From NCBI GenBank assembly GCA_003427395.1, contig BFEA01000190.1, positions 2,272,867-2,312,259 on the forward strand: a stretch of 39,393 nucleotides of DNA, read 5' to 3'. Below the pieces are notes generated by a model. The model did not search any database and was not told where the DNA came from. It saw only the letters and a list, made by a program, of their open reading frames with translations. Of this stretch, positions 10,395-20,833 are shown in pieces (the stretch's first letter is position 1; each line of letters starts with the position of its first letter). A program made the position numbers and the translations under genes. Source of the stretch: Chara braunii. Lineage: Eukaryota > Streptophyta > Charophyceae > Charales > Characeae.

Positions 10395-10790
10395 GCTTTG
10401 GCGAAGCGCCAGCGCGGCATTTTTGTTTTAGTTTTGGGTGGTGCCGCCAGCCATTTTGGTCTGGTTGCCCCAAGCCTCCATTTTTTTCGGGAAAAGCTCA
10501 ATCGCGATTCTCAAGTTGGCTGGGGCCATCTACTGGTGGTAAGAAAGCCACCGGGCTGCAAGTCTTCACGTCGTGGATGGGCAAGAGCTTGCGGTATGTT
10601 CTAATCTGGCGGCTCAAGGGTAGCCGAATCGCTTGTACACGGCTGCAGCCTTGCAGAAAACGTTTCGTCACCTACTCTGAAAATTTCACACCTCGGGCCT
10701 ACCGGACCACAATGGCTGGTGGCGCCAGGCAAAAGCGAAAAAAAGTGCACCCCTGGCAATCTCACAAAGCTTGGCACGCAGTGGACCGCC
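10395..10790. mobile_element. Foldback/TIR element with GGTGCCGCCAGCCA arms
   Basis: The left arm (about 10400-10480) and right arm (about 10695-10790) are imperfect inverted repeats around ggtgccgccagccattttgg and its complement; identity is roughly 70% by eye. A fragment of the right arm (accggaccacaatggctgg...gcgccagcc) recurs at 36165-36200, so it is dispersed. No coding capacity and no clear TSD were found. Confidence 0.55.
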
Positions 10791-10880
10791 TCCAAGCCCA
10801 GGTGTAGTGGTGGTTGAAGAGGCCCTGGTCTTTTTCTAACCCTGTTCAATTGGCAAGCAGTCAATCCTCTGTTCTTTTTT

Positions 10881-11081
10881 GTTTTTTTTTATTATTTTTT
10901 AACCCAACCCATGTGGCTGAATGGTACACTGATGAACTGTTGATATGCAGACCTGAGCTTGAATCCCCAATGTGATCAGTTGAATTAACTTGAATAGAAT
11001 AACCTAAGGCTCGTCAGTTCAATGACGATGCCTCAAGGCCATCACCAAAAAGAAAAGAAAAGAAAAAACTAAAAATAAAAA
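10881..11081 (+). mobile_element. tRNA-derived SINE (SINE-B), copy 1, with TSD
   Basis: The head resembles a Ser/Leu-type tRNA: box A-like tggctgaatgg at 10912-10922 and box B-like agcttgaatcc at 10956-10966. The body ends with cgtcagttcaatgacgatgc...ctcaaggcc, shared with the SINE at 39167-39320, then an A/G-rich tail. Flanks carry a TSD of ~14 bp: aatcctctgttcttt near 10863 and aatcctctgtttttt at 11082. Confidence 0.75.
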
Positions 11082-11291
11082 AATCCTCTGTTTTTTGCCA
11101 GAGCAATCAATGCTGACCGGTTGATCCCCATCATGTGCTCTGTGTCATCGTCCATCATGCAGAAGCCAGTCCATCCCCTTGCCACAGGGTAATCAATGTT
11201 GTCCCTCCTTTGCTGAGCTGCAGTCTGCGTACTGTATGTAAAAAAAGGACCGTGGGCCCAGTTTCCAGCATCAGCCACATCTCCGGACTAA

Positions 11292-11886
11292 GGGGCTCGC
11301 CACACAGCCTTTCGAATGAAGGCATTTCCCGAAAGGTGTCAGACTTCATTCGAAAGGCTGCTCATCGAAAGGAACCCCCCCTTCGCCACACAGACTTTCG
11401 AAACACCGAGACCTTTCTATATGCACATTAGGGCCTCACCCCACTACTCTCGGCGTGTGTAAGGGGCTCACCACACAGTCTTTCGAACCGAGGCATTTTT
11501 TGAAAGTTGCCAGATGAAAATCGAAAGCCTGGCGTTCGAAAGAAAACCCCCCTTCGCCACACAGACTTTCGAAACATTCGTCCTTTCGAATTCAGTCATT
11601 TTACTGCCCTCGTGACCTGCGGGCACACCTCGAAAAAAATGGTGGTTGTCAGGGTAGCGACCCTCACAGATGGTCATCGGGAGGGCCCATTTTCACAAGA
11701 CCCGATTCAGGCTTTTGAGATTTGGGCCGTGACAGGCAGGAGGGACAGGCCACTTCGAAATGCCTTTCGAATGCATTCGGACAGACATCTTTGGAAACAT
11801 GAAAAGTGTGAGTTGGTTCGAAAGGCTGTGTGGCGAAGATGGAGTGTCCATTTTTCATGTTTCGAAAGGCTGTGTGGAGAAGCCCC
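11292..11886. mobile_element. TIR element rich in CTTTCGAAAG, 3-bp TSD (TAA)
   Basis: The element starts GGGGCTCGCCACACAGCCTT and ends with the inverted form (AAGGCTGTGTGGAGAAGCCCC), flanked by TAA at 11289-11291 and 11887-11889. It holds more than a dozen TTCGAA/TTCGAAAG motifs in both orientations and an internal ~170-bp tandem duplication (units from 11291 and 11461). It sits inside an older related repeat: the joined flank ..TAAAACGAG matches the uninterrupted form near 32292 (minus). A TAA TSD and GGGGC ends recall Tourist/PIF-Harbinger MITEs; that class is an inference. Confidence 0.65.
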
Positions 11887-12240
11887 TAAAACGAGAGTGT
11901 GAATACTTGCGTAGAACATGGAAAGATACACCACCAGGATTTTTTTCTTTTGTGCATGTGGAGAGTAGTGGAGCCAGGCCCTTTAATCTCCTCTTTTTCT
12001 TTCTTTCTTTTTTTTGCAATAGGCCGTTTCGAGTGGGACTTTTCACACGACCACTCTTGGGCTTTCCAAGAAACACTCGTGACAGGCGGGAGGATCTTGC
12101 CCTTTCGAAACTACTTTCGATGCCCGCATCTCTGACACCTTTCGAAAGTTTGTCGAAAGGACTTTCGAAAGCCTGTGTGGCGAAGATGCTGCGTCGATTT
12201 TGCACGTTTCGAAAGGCTGTGTGCCTCTTCCCCCGAACAC
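11887..12240. mobile_element. Older relative of the CTTTCGAAAG element (fragment)
   Basis: This stretch is the inverted counterpart of about 31945-32290. It shares gtagaacatggaaagatac, the string around gtgcatgtggagagtagtgg, the cgacaggcgggaggatc region and terminal cgaaaggctgtgtg. It was split by the 595-bp element just upstream. Short parts (gtagaacatggaataatac, gtgcatgtggtgagtag) also recur in the palindrome at 15.6-16.3 kb. Confidence 0.6.
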
Positions 12241-12623
12241 ACCGCACCCTCATCATGAATCTACACAAAGCTACGGTTCTGGTCCAGTACATTCAGAGTG
12301 AGGGCCTCGCTCCAATACGCCACACTCTACATGCATCTGGACGCTTGCTCGACCCCGTACATTCAAAACATTGGAGTTATCCAATCCACTTGGTCAGGGA
12401 AGCGTCCAAATTCATGTCAAGCTGTGTGTACTCAGGCGAGGCCCTGACTGTGCGTTGTGCCCTGATTGTGCATTGTGTTCGGGGACCGACGGTAGGGGAA
12501 TATACTCTTTTCTTTTTTTCTTCTTTTGTTGGGAGCGCACCCTTTGAGGACGCCCTTATCATCTCCACGAATTGCGTTTTTTTCTTTTTTCTTTTTTGGT
12601 GCTTAGCAAGAGTTAGTTTTCCG

Positions 12624-13075
12624 CAAATGGCCTAGCTCAGTTGGTAAGGCATGCCAGTGGCATTCAGGAGGTCTTGGGTTCAATCCCAATTGGCCTCATG
12701 TACCTTCCTGGGCAAGCTTGGCGCCCGCCACCTAGAGATATGCCATTGGTCCCCCTGAGTGGCATTGAGCAGAGACTGCTGATGCGGATAGGGGGAGGGG
12801 AGGCACAGTGACTGGCCCATCCAAGAAGCTCGGTCCTGATGCTACCAGCTGACCCCTGGCCGGTATCGCTCACCTGTTGTAGCAGGTATCGCACCTGCTG
12901 GTGGGTGCAGCTCCCGCATGTTCCCTTGTTGGAGGCTTGAGCATGGATGTGGCTGATACGGGTTCACCGTAATACTCTAATGACAATAAAAAAAAGGCAT
13001 GAAAGGCCGTCCTGTCCAGATTCAACAGGTCATATAAAAAATAGAAAAATAAATAAGTAATAAATAAAAACTGGG
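12624..13075 (+). mobile_element. tRNA-derived SINE (SINE-A), full-length copy
   Basis: The head carries a good RNA polymerase III promoter: box A tagctcagttgg at 12633-12644 and box B ggttcaatccc at 12677-12687, spaced as in a tRNA. The body (gaagctcggtcctgatgc, gtagcaggtatcgcacctgc, gtaataNtctaatgacaata) is shared with the 5'-truncated copy at 30623-30941. The 3' end is A-rich with interspersed T/G. It is not a functional tRNA gene: the acceptor stem does not pair properly and the anticodon arm is degenerate. TSD not recognised. Confidence 0.8.
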
Positions 13076-13126
13076 GGCGGAAACATGTACCAATTCAAAA
13101 TCGAAGAGGAAGGGAGGTCACCTTCC

Positions 13127-13191
13127 AGGGAGACAGAAAGAAGGAGCTCCATTTCAAAACACGTACCAGTTGAAGCTCCTTTCTGTCTCCT
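13127..13191. repeat. Short hairpin upstream of LINE-2 ORF1
   Basis: Arms ggagacagaaag-aaggagct and agctcctt-tctgtctcc pair over about 20 bp around a ~23-nt loop. It lies between the SINE and the LINE-2 gag. It could be a small foldback remnant or LINE 5' leader structure; nothing marks it as a microRNA precursor. Confidence 0.45.
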
Positions 13192-13465
13192 TTCATAAAA
13201 AGGTGGAGGCATACATAATTGTTCTACGTGGAAGACAAGTACTATCGATTTGCTGCAGGAATTACAGTCGCCTCCCCAACACAGTCGACCGGTCTTCTCG
13301 CAGCCTCTTGGGAGGTAAAAGATATGGTTGCGGAGAAAAGCTAAGAATCGCTTCAGTTGAACTCTTCTGTATTTAGGAAGAAAGCAACGGATTTTGGGGC
13401 AGCCCAGTGAAATCTCGCGATTCAGTAATTTTAGGAGTATTATTGTTTGTTTGTTGTGGATGCAC

Positions 13466-14650
13466 AAGCGAAATGACGTCCTCTACTCCCTCAGTCTCAG
13501 GTTCCATGTCTGGTGACGAGAGAAAGCATGTAAGGGAGACCTTTGGGGACTGCTACTCCAAACGAAGTTTACGCCTCAAGGGTGGTTGATTCAGGGGAGG
13601 ATTTTGTATCAAGTTGAGGTCAATAAAGATGTTTACGAAATTCAGGCAGAATGGCTATTAGACCATGCGGTCACTGTCCATTTTGGGAATGACTCAACCT
13701 CGTTGCCCGTAGGAGTTAAAAACAGATTGGTCCGTATTTATGAAGATGGATGGCCATGGGCAGGGACAATAAATGGCCCCCCAAAGAGAGGGATCCTTAA
13801 AAATAAGGGGAAGAATATCATGACCTTTGTAGCCAGTGCCAAAGAGATTACACAGTGGATGATTCGGAAAGGAGGAGATAAGATTACACTGGATAAAAAA
13901 GCGTACAAGGTGATGTTTAAACCTTGGATGTCGGAACGGGAATTGAATGACGGGAGGGAGGCTTTGAATTTGGACAGTTTTTGGGTTTCGGGTTCTGCAA
14001 ATCCGGGCCCTATACCTGCTTTACCTCATATTTGGGGCGCAGTGGGACAAGCCTTTGGGAAGGTCTTGAGAACTTCGCCAGCTTTTGAGGACCCAATCAA
14101 GCCAGAACTCTGGGACATCAGCTTTGATCTGGAAAATTCGGCACGATCAAAATATTGCCCGAACTGCAGTTGGAAACGGTATCTTGGCCCATAGTGCAAT
14201 TATAACTCATTTTTGTGACGCCCGCGTAGTTTCCCCTAAGAAAAAACTTCAGATCGACATGAGGGATGCAGGTCGAGTTGACTTAGAAGTGGCCTGTGTG
14301 ATCTCACTGTGGTGCATTGCTTGCAGACGTTTCTTTCATAAAGCAGGTGACCCAATATGTCCGGTAAAACCCCGTAAAGGCACACTGACCCGGAGAAAAC
14401 TGGTGGGTACGAAGAGGCAGTTCTAAAAGAGAATGAGAAAGAGAAAGAACGGAGGACTGAAAAGGGGGAGCAGAGGGAAGTACAAAACGAAAGGGAACGG
14501 ATCCCTAGAGGAGACAAGTGAAAGGAGAAGGACCCAGAGAAACCTTCCAATCCTTCCCTCCTGGTAGGGCGGCAAGAGAAGAAAGGTAACTCCACCGAAG
14601 CAGATGAGTGGATGGTGGTTAGGGGCAGACAAAAAAGAGAAGTCAACAAC
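13466..14650 (+). pseudogene. LINE-2 ORF1 (DUF4283/CCHC gag), frameshifted
   Basis: Possible start at MTSSTPSVSGSMSGDE (13472). After a frameshift near 13590 the main frame (13586-14194) carries the DUF4283 module: FVASAKEITQWMIRK, KVMFKPWMSERELNDG, LDSFWVSGSANPGPIPAL, HIWGAVGQAFGKVL. A second shift near 14100-14150 moves to the frame with HSAIITHFCDARVVSPKKK and a CCHC-like knuckle WCIACRRFFHKAGDPICP (about 14308-14362). A charged Glu/Lys/Arg linker follows, then EWMVVRGRQKREVNN ending near 14650, the usual C-terminal end of this protein. It supplies the N-terminal module that LINE-1 lacks. Confidence 0.8.
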
Positions 14651-17600
14651 GCTCAATTGGGCCATTACCAAATGGAAAGGTCTGGATACTTCACTAGTGG
14701 GAAGCGCCTTAGCCATCAACAATGTTATCCTTAAAGTTTCCACTACTCGGTATAAAACAGCATTCTGGATGCTACCCCAAAAACAGTTATCGGCTCTGAA
14801 ACAAGCAACTGCAGCATACCTTTGGAGGAATGATCATGAACTGCAGACTTGTATTAAAAGGGTAGCATGGGCCCAGCTGGCCTAGCCAAGAGATAAAGGG
14901 GGCCTGGGAATCATCAACCCGGAAGGGGAAATCAAAGCTTTGGTCTTCAAAATCACAATCAGACAACTGATGGGAAATGATCTCCCATGGGCCACACTGG
15001 CTGGTATTCAACTGTGATGTCTAGCCCCCGACACAGTACAAGAAACTTCGCTCACAAATCCAGGGTGGTCTATCCCAAGTAGTCTCAAAGTGGTAGTCGA
15101 GGAATCTCTCACAACTGCCACGAAGTTGGACTTAGCTAATGATCCCCTTTGGGCCTCCATCCTTGCACTATGGATGAATATAGGCCCGGACAAACTGCCG
15201 CCACCGTCACAGTGGCACGAAGTCTGGAGACAACCTTGGTTTGGGAATCCTCACAACCTCACCTCGCAAGGCCGACCTTTTTCTATCAAGAACGGCTCTC
15301 ATTGGCTGTGTTACCGCGCGTTCATTGAACGCGCGTTTCGCGTTCAGGTTTTGAACGCGGTGAACGCGCGTTTACTAAACGCGGCTGAACGCTTTTGACG
15401 CGTTCGCGCATAAGCCATGTAGTGTTGGGGGCGGCAGGTTTGGGTGTGGGGGGGACTGGGTGGCGGGGGAGGGGCCAACGGCCCTGCAAAAAAAAAAAAA
15501 AACGACCAAGTAATGGCCAAAAAAAAAAAACGAAGCATCCATACACGGCAAAAAAATTGTGGCCACATGCGCTCCTTTTTTTTATTGGGGGGGGGTGAGG
15601 ACATCGCCCTAACATGGCTCAGAAGGCCCATGCAGGCTATTTGAAGAGTCCTCGCAGACATGTAGCGCAGACCGCCCCACCAAAATCGAGGCAGGCAGTG
15701 AATATGAAATAGAGAACGAGCTGGCCGAATATATGCCCGAGATTCGAATTCACGTCTGTGTTTCAGCAGTTATGGGTTGCTCACGTAGCTAGGCCTGTTG
15801 GTCTCTGCACGTGACTCTTAGGGCTTGGCTGCACTACTCACCAAATGTGCAAAACTAGAATGAATCTTCTGTAGAACATGGAATAATACGTCGCCATAGA
15901 TTTTGTCTTTTGTGCATGTGGTGAGTAGAGGCCCTCAGGGCCACTGCACGTATTCCTAAGAAAAGAAAAAAAAATTCTCGTTTTTCTTTTCATAGGAATA
16001 CGTGCAGTGGCCCTGAGGGCCTCTACTCACCACATGCACAAAAGACAAAATATATGGCGGCGTATTATTCCATGTTCTGCAAAAGATTCGTTATAGTTTT
16101 GCACATTTGGTGAGTAGTGTAGCCAAGCCCTAAGAGTCACGTGCAGAGACCAACAGGCCTAGCTACGTGAGCAAGCCATAACTGCTGAAACACAAACCTG
16201 AATTCGAATCTCGGATATATATTCGGCCAGCTCGTCCTCTATTTCATATTCACTGCCTGCCTCGATTTTGGTGGGGCGGTCTGCGCTACATGTCTGCGAG
16301 AACCCTTCAGATAGCCTGCATGGGCCTTCTGAGCCATGTTAGGGAGATTCCCCCACCCCACCCCACCCCACCCCACCCCCCCCCAAAGAAAAGGAGTGCA
16401 TGTGTGTGTGTGTGTAAATATATGTGTGTATTGGTGTGCGTGTGTATATGTTTGGGTGAGGGTATTTAGTGTTTTTTTTTTTTACTTCTTTTTTTTAATG
16501 TTACACATCCCAGGGTGGTGCACGACGCGCGCATGCTGGGAGGGGGTGCGCGTTTGATTTTTTCTTGCCCCCTGCCACGTGGCGCATTTGAACGTGTTTG
16601 AACGCTCACAGAGGGGGATTTAACGAGCACGTTTGAACGAGAACGCGCGTTCACGGCGTTCAAACGGTTACACAACTCATTGGTTGGGATGGGTCAAAAG
16701 GGGTGTTTTCACAATGGGGGACCTTTGGAACATTGAAGTCGGCAGGATCATATCAAACCAGCCTTGAAAAACATTCAAAACTCGAAGGAAAAGATTCAGG
16801 AACTGTAGGAGGCCATCCCCATTGCTTGGATCAAAGCCCTTAGACAGGGCTCCACCATCCAAGAAGGGGATTGGGTAATTGAATCAACTTCCCTACCGGT
16901 CCCTATGGCCCTCTACCGAGTAAACAATTGCCGAGAGAATCAGACAACACAGGAAGCATATGACTTGACGCTCCCTGGGGTCAGAATGACAAATCTAACC
17001 AAAAACGAGGGCATGGACAAACAACCGCCTCGGTCAGGCCTCATAAGAGTACGAGTGTTGGGTAATGAGGAAGATGGTTGGTGGACCTATGAGGCCGCTA
17101 CCCCAATCTGTTCACTATCATTCGATCCCGAAGAGTGGCAATGGGGTGGAGCTAAGCCGCTGCCGATCTGGAAATGCACAGTCAAATATTGCTATAGGAA
17201 GAACCATAAGACAACCGACACAACTAACATCATAAAAGACAGGTGGCAGCATAACTTCATACTGAAAGAAGATGATCTACAAAACTTCAGGTGGTCCCAC
17301 TATTTGGGACTTATGCCCACATCACAACGAGCACTCCAATGGCAGATCATATACCGTTGTTTGCCAACCTTAGATTGGGTGGTCTCAAGGTCCCGTCTGG
17401 AGCAAAAAGGCATATTGTCGCTCCTGTGTTCCTACTGTGGCATTTCATCCCCAAAACAAATAACAAACCTTGAACACTGCCTGTTGGATTGTCCAATGCC
17501 AAAGCAGATTTGGCATTGGTGGGCGGCAGCATGGAAATACCTCACAGATATTGACCTGCCCTGGGATCAATATTCAAAAAGTCTGGAGAAGCCTCAAAGA

Positions 17601-17793
17601 AAAACTCACATCTACTACTAATCAAACCAAAATCATTGAATTCATCAGCGTCTTCGAACAGGAGTGGCTTGATCCAACCCGAAAGATCGTGTCGTTAGAT
17701 GGGGACCGGAACCTCATATGGAAACCTTGGTGGACGGAGGAACGCAGATGGCATTGGAAAACACTACCTGCATTCCACCGACAATCACCAAGA
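14650..17793 (+). pseudogene. LINE-2 ORF2 remnant: post-RT region and zf-RVT only, split by a TIR element
   Basis: Directly after ORF1 the sequence enters the region downstream of the RT active site (SLVGSALAINNVILKV, compare SIIGRSLVINNVILAS in LINE-1), so endonuclease and RT core are absent. It continues YLWRND...RVAW, GGLGIINP, then is cut at 15305 by a 1,370-bp element. Removing that element and one TSD restores SHWLGWVKRGVFTMGDLWNI. The zf-RVT follows (17320-17530: ALQWQIIYRCLPTLDWV, C-x2-C in LLCSYCG, EHCLLDCP, IWHWW). Frameshifts near 16745 and 17580 and stops at TAG 14883, TGA 15017 and TAG 16806 mark it as dead. The TAG at 14883 aligns with a Gln codon in LINE-1 (VIQP versus LA*P). 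Confidence 0.85.
15306..16675. mobile_element. 1,370-bp foldback TIR element with 8-bp TSD (CTCATTGG)
   Basis: TSD copies are at 15298-15305 and 16676-16683. Terminal inverted repeats begin ctgtgttaccg / ttgtgtaaccg and continue as GAACGCGCGTT-rich arms. The core (about 15565-15960 and 15985-16395) is a near-perfect palindrome with ~400-bp arms around an A/T-rich spacer. There is no transposase. An 8-bp TSD is typical of hAT elements, though the ends lack the usual CA(G)GG; a Mutator-like or other foldback origin is possible. Excising it restores the LINE-2 frame exactly. The right arm carries (CCCCA)n at 16350-16385 and GT repeats. Confidence 0.85.
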
Positions 17794-18036
17794 TAGTCAG
17801 TTCTGGTAGCCCCCTCACCTTACTAAGTCCAACCGGATCAAATGGGGAACCCAGGCCACACAACACAACACTGAAATCCACCGCTTTCGGACACCCCTCC
17901 CCCGTTTACCCCCTTGCCCCCGCCGACAACCCCACTGCTACCAGAGGGATCTCCGCCACAAACTCCTTGTCCCCCTTCATGACCATCACCATCAGCTCCA
18001 CCCCCTCTGCCGGAGAGGACCCCATTACAAACACCC

Positions 18037-18087
<51 letters not shown>

Positions 18088-18114
18088 ACCCCCCCCCCCC
18101 CCCCCCCCCCCCCC
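18037..18114 (+). repeat. Poly(C) tract
   Basis: Two runs of C (about 48 and 26 nt) are separated by AAA. They lie in the LINE-2 3' region and create a spurious Pro-rich (or, on the minus strand, Gly-rich) frame. The tract could form G-quadruplex/i-motif structure, and its exact length in a draft assembly is doubtful. Confidence 0.9.
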
Positions 18115-18324
18115 ACCCCCAATGTCGGAAGAGCCCCCGCCTGCAACACCCCCACCTCCCCCTCCACGCCCAACCGTACCTAAGTCATCTTCCCCCACCT
18201 CTCTCCTATCTGCTTAGGATCACCCCTGCGCAGACACATCATACAAGCCCTGACCAGGCAATGACGTGTTCAAGGAGCAGCAGGGGCAAGCCTCCTATAT
18301 GCCACAACCTTCCAAACATTGGAA

Positions 18325-18485
18325 GATATGAGCAAATGGAAGACAAGGAGAAGATCAAAGAAGCACAGTGACAGATCAGAGAAGCACAGGCAAATGGAAG
18401 ACAAGGAGAAGATCAAAGAAGCACAGTGACAGATCAAAGAAGCACAGTGACAGATCAGAGAAGCACAGTGATACGTACAAGAGTT
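18325..18485 (+). repeat. Minisatellite (agatcaaagaagcacagtgac units)
   Basis: Units of 21 bp (agatcagagaagcacagtgac) and a longer ~66-bp unit with caaatggaagacaaggagaag are tandemly repeated. One frame reads MEDKEKIKEAQ followed by a stop, so the block may derive from a Lys/Glu-rich coding sequence, but it is not open throughout. Confidence 0.75.
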
Positions 18486-18699
18486 GAAGAGACCCAAACA
18501 AAATTGGATGAAACACCAAATAGCAGCAAGCTCTGATGTAGGTCAGAAAGAAAGAAACTGGGTTATGATAAGAGGGGATAATGGGATAAGTACCCCTACG
18601 ACTAGAGTTGCTCTGAGTTCCAACCAGTTGCATCACTAGCAGACCAACAACACTCACAACGCGGACTGAGTCTACCAGGACCAGTCAAGTCTAAAAAGG

Positions 18700-19350
18700 G
18701 GGATGAATCCCCAAATCTCTCTACCAGGCGAGGCGCTGGTTGCGCGATGGCGACGAGGTGATGGTCGCGGTTGGGAGGTGTGGCGCTGGTTGCTCAAGAG
18801 TGGCGAGGCGCTGGCTACCGACAGGTGGCGAGCTGCTGGCCTTTTGAGAGGGACGAGGCGCTGGTTTTTCACACGTGGCGAGGCGCTGGCGGCTTTCACG
18901 GGGTGAGGCGCTGGCTGCTGGTGGGTAAACACGTGTGGGTGAGCGTGCTGAACTGACATTTCGTTAAAACTGACATTTTTTTCTAAATTCACGAAAGTGG
19001 ACTTAGTCAAAATTTCATTGCTCATTGGGTGAGAAAGTGATTATCTCACTTTGTCCATCTGATGTACCTCAACGTAAAGTATCGTTAATATACATCTGAT
19101 GGTCAGATCATCAGGAGTCGCCACGACACCCGATGATTTGATCATCCGACGTCATGGGGACAAAAAACACTAAAAAATGTTATTTTTTGGTACGCTCATT
19201 TTTGTGAATTTAGAAAAAAATGTCGGTTTTAACTAAATGCCAGTTGCTGGTTATGTGTTGAGGGGGTAGGAGGTGGGCGCTTGACGCACGCGCAAAAACC
19301 AGAGGTGGTAGGCCACACCACGTCACGGGATGACGTGGCATCTGGTCTGA
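18700..19350. repeat. CCAGCGCC-family repeat, copy 2 (reverse orientation), split by a MITE
   Basis: Left part 18700-18950 consists of ~30-bp units around gtggcgaggcgctggct. The right part, 19246-19350, ends with tgacgtggcatctggtctgag, the reverse of the opening of copy 1 at 9797. The 295-bp MITE at 18951-19245 lies between them, so this repeat existed before the MITE inserted. Confidence 0.65.
18951..19245. mobile_element. MITE with ~48-bp terminal inverted repeats
   Basis: Left end AACTGACATTTCGTTAAAAC and inverted right end AACTGGCATTTAGTTAAAAC continue to pair through acatttttttctaaattcac. GCTG flanks both ends (18947-18950, 19246-19249) and may be a short TSD. It has no coding capacity. 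The core carries tgatgatctgacc-type short inverted repeats. Its ends resemble those of the palindrome at 20834-21170 (catttcgtcaaaatgaacat), suggesting one superfamily. Confidence 0.75.
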
Positions 19351-19399
19351 GTCACAAGAAAAAGGGAGAGTGGTGGCAAAAGTTGTTGCTCGATCATTC

Positions 19400-20830
19400 T
19401 TCTATTGACTTCCGCATGAAGTACTTCATAGTTAACACCCCAGCAGGAGGCTGTATTTGCTCAAGCGAGTTGGCGCAAGCTAAAGGTCAGGGGAGGAACG
19501 TGGAGTTAACCCCATGGAGACTGAAGTGTATTAGATGTCATACTACAATGGAGTGCATAATGCGTGGGTTATCATACGATTGGAGTGCGAGGAGGGAGAT
19601 CATCAGGGAGCTATTCGTCAGCATCATCACAGCATTGGTCGTCATTATCAACAGGGAGGTCATCATCTGGGATGCAGCGGTTCTTCATCAGGAAGCTCAT
19701 CATTAAGGGAGATGTTCTTCATCAAGGAGGTCATCATTAGGGGAGTTGCTCTTCATCAAGGAGGTCATCATTAGGGGAGTTGCTCTTCATCAGGGAGGTC
19801 ATAATTAGGGGAGCAATTCTTCATCTGGTTGTTTCCTTGTTTTATTGTTTGTTTTGTCTCGTGCAGATTATCATCATCTCAGTATTGCATCTGGGCGGTT
19901 GTTATCTTCATCAGCATTTTTTTCCCTACGATGTTGATCGTTGTCATCTTCTTCATGTTGTCGTGCGCTCATAGCACATTAAAAAAAATATTTAAAAAAA
20001 TTCATTGCGCAGTGCGCTGCTGTCATCATCGCGCTCTTCTAGGACGTTGTAAATTCAATGATTTCGCATGGCGCTTCTCGCCATCTTCACGTCGATTGTT
20101 GACATCATCAGGGTGCGGTAGGTCTTCCTCATTATTGTGTTGCTTCTTCTCATTAACCTAGTCATTAGTCTCTTCATATTGGGGCATTTCTTTTCGTCAT
20201 CATCTAATTGAGTTTTCCATTCTCATCAGCTTCATCAACCATTATCATCATCATCATCATCATCAACCTCTCAATTCTTATTTCGTTGTTCTTTTCTATA
20301 CTTGAGGTTGTAAAAATCATCCCTACAAGATTGTTGGCATGGAGGGCAGGATGGATTAAGTTGTTAGAGCTCTATTCTGTAGGGGAAACACAAGGTGGGA
20401 AATGTTTGCCTATAGGGAATAAGGGCGGACAAGGGGGACTGTCCAACTCTGGGGCTGGGAGAGATGGAAGGTGGAACATCATCTACTAGCGGTGGCAAAG
20501 TATGACAGAGATAGCTTGAGGTAGGTTTTTGGGGGGAACAACCTTCTTTGAGGGGAGTAGGGTAGAGGGAGGCTTTCCTATTGTTTGGGTGAGAAACCGT
20601 TCAACAACAGAGTGGTTCTGATTAGCAGAGGCAGCAAGGGAGAGGAGGGCTGGTAAGAGGGGAAAAGAGGAGGGGTGGACAGGGGAGGGTCAATCAACAT
20701 CAAGTATCATCATCATCAACATCATCATCATCATTATCAGATTGGTTGTTTGCTCAGGATCTCACTATTATCAGATCCGAATTCTTAGGTTACATTCTAG
20801 TCTGGCTGATTTCATAATTGAGCTTTTATA
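19400..20830. other. No gene seen: minisatellite and CAT/ATC-rich DNA
   Basis: About 19690-19825 holds three to four copies of a ~34-bp unit (cttcatcaaggaggtcatcattaggggagttgct). CAT/ATC triplets recur throughout, with a run at 20241-20262 and further short runs near 20705-20745. The remaining open frames are short and low-complexity. Confidence 0.6.
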
Positions 20831-20833
20831 ACG

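Noticed and set aside
11760-12635. 291-codon plus-strand frame
   Set aside because: It runs across two TIR elements and T-rich DNA; the many TTCGAA palindromes keep frames open on both strands. No motif or codon signal.
12625-12700. A tRNA gene
   Set aside because: Boxes A and B are good, but the acceptor and anticodon arms do not fold and the sequence continues into a SINE body with a second copy at 30.6 kb.
15306-16675. CRISPR-like or other array in the 15.5-16.4 kb inverted region
   Set aside because: It is one large palindrome of a TIR element with a TSD, without regularly spaced direct repeats, in a eukaryotic context.
17718-18371. 217-codon frame with a long poly-Pro stretch (and a poly-Gly frame opposite)
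   Set aside because: The frame is kept open by the poly(C) tract; upstream and downstream parts do not resemble a protein, and the real LINE-2 frame lies elsewhere.
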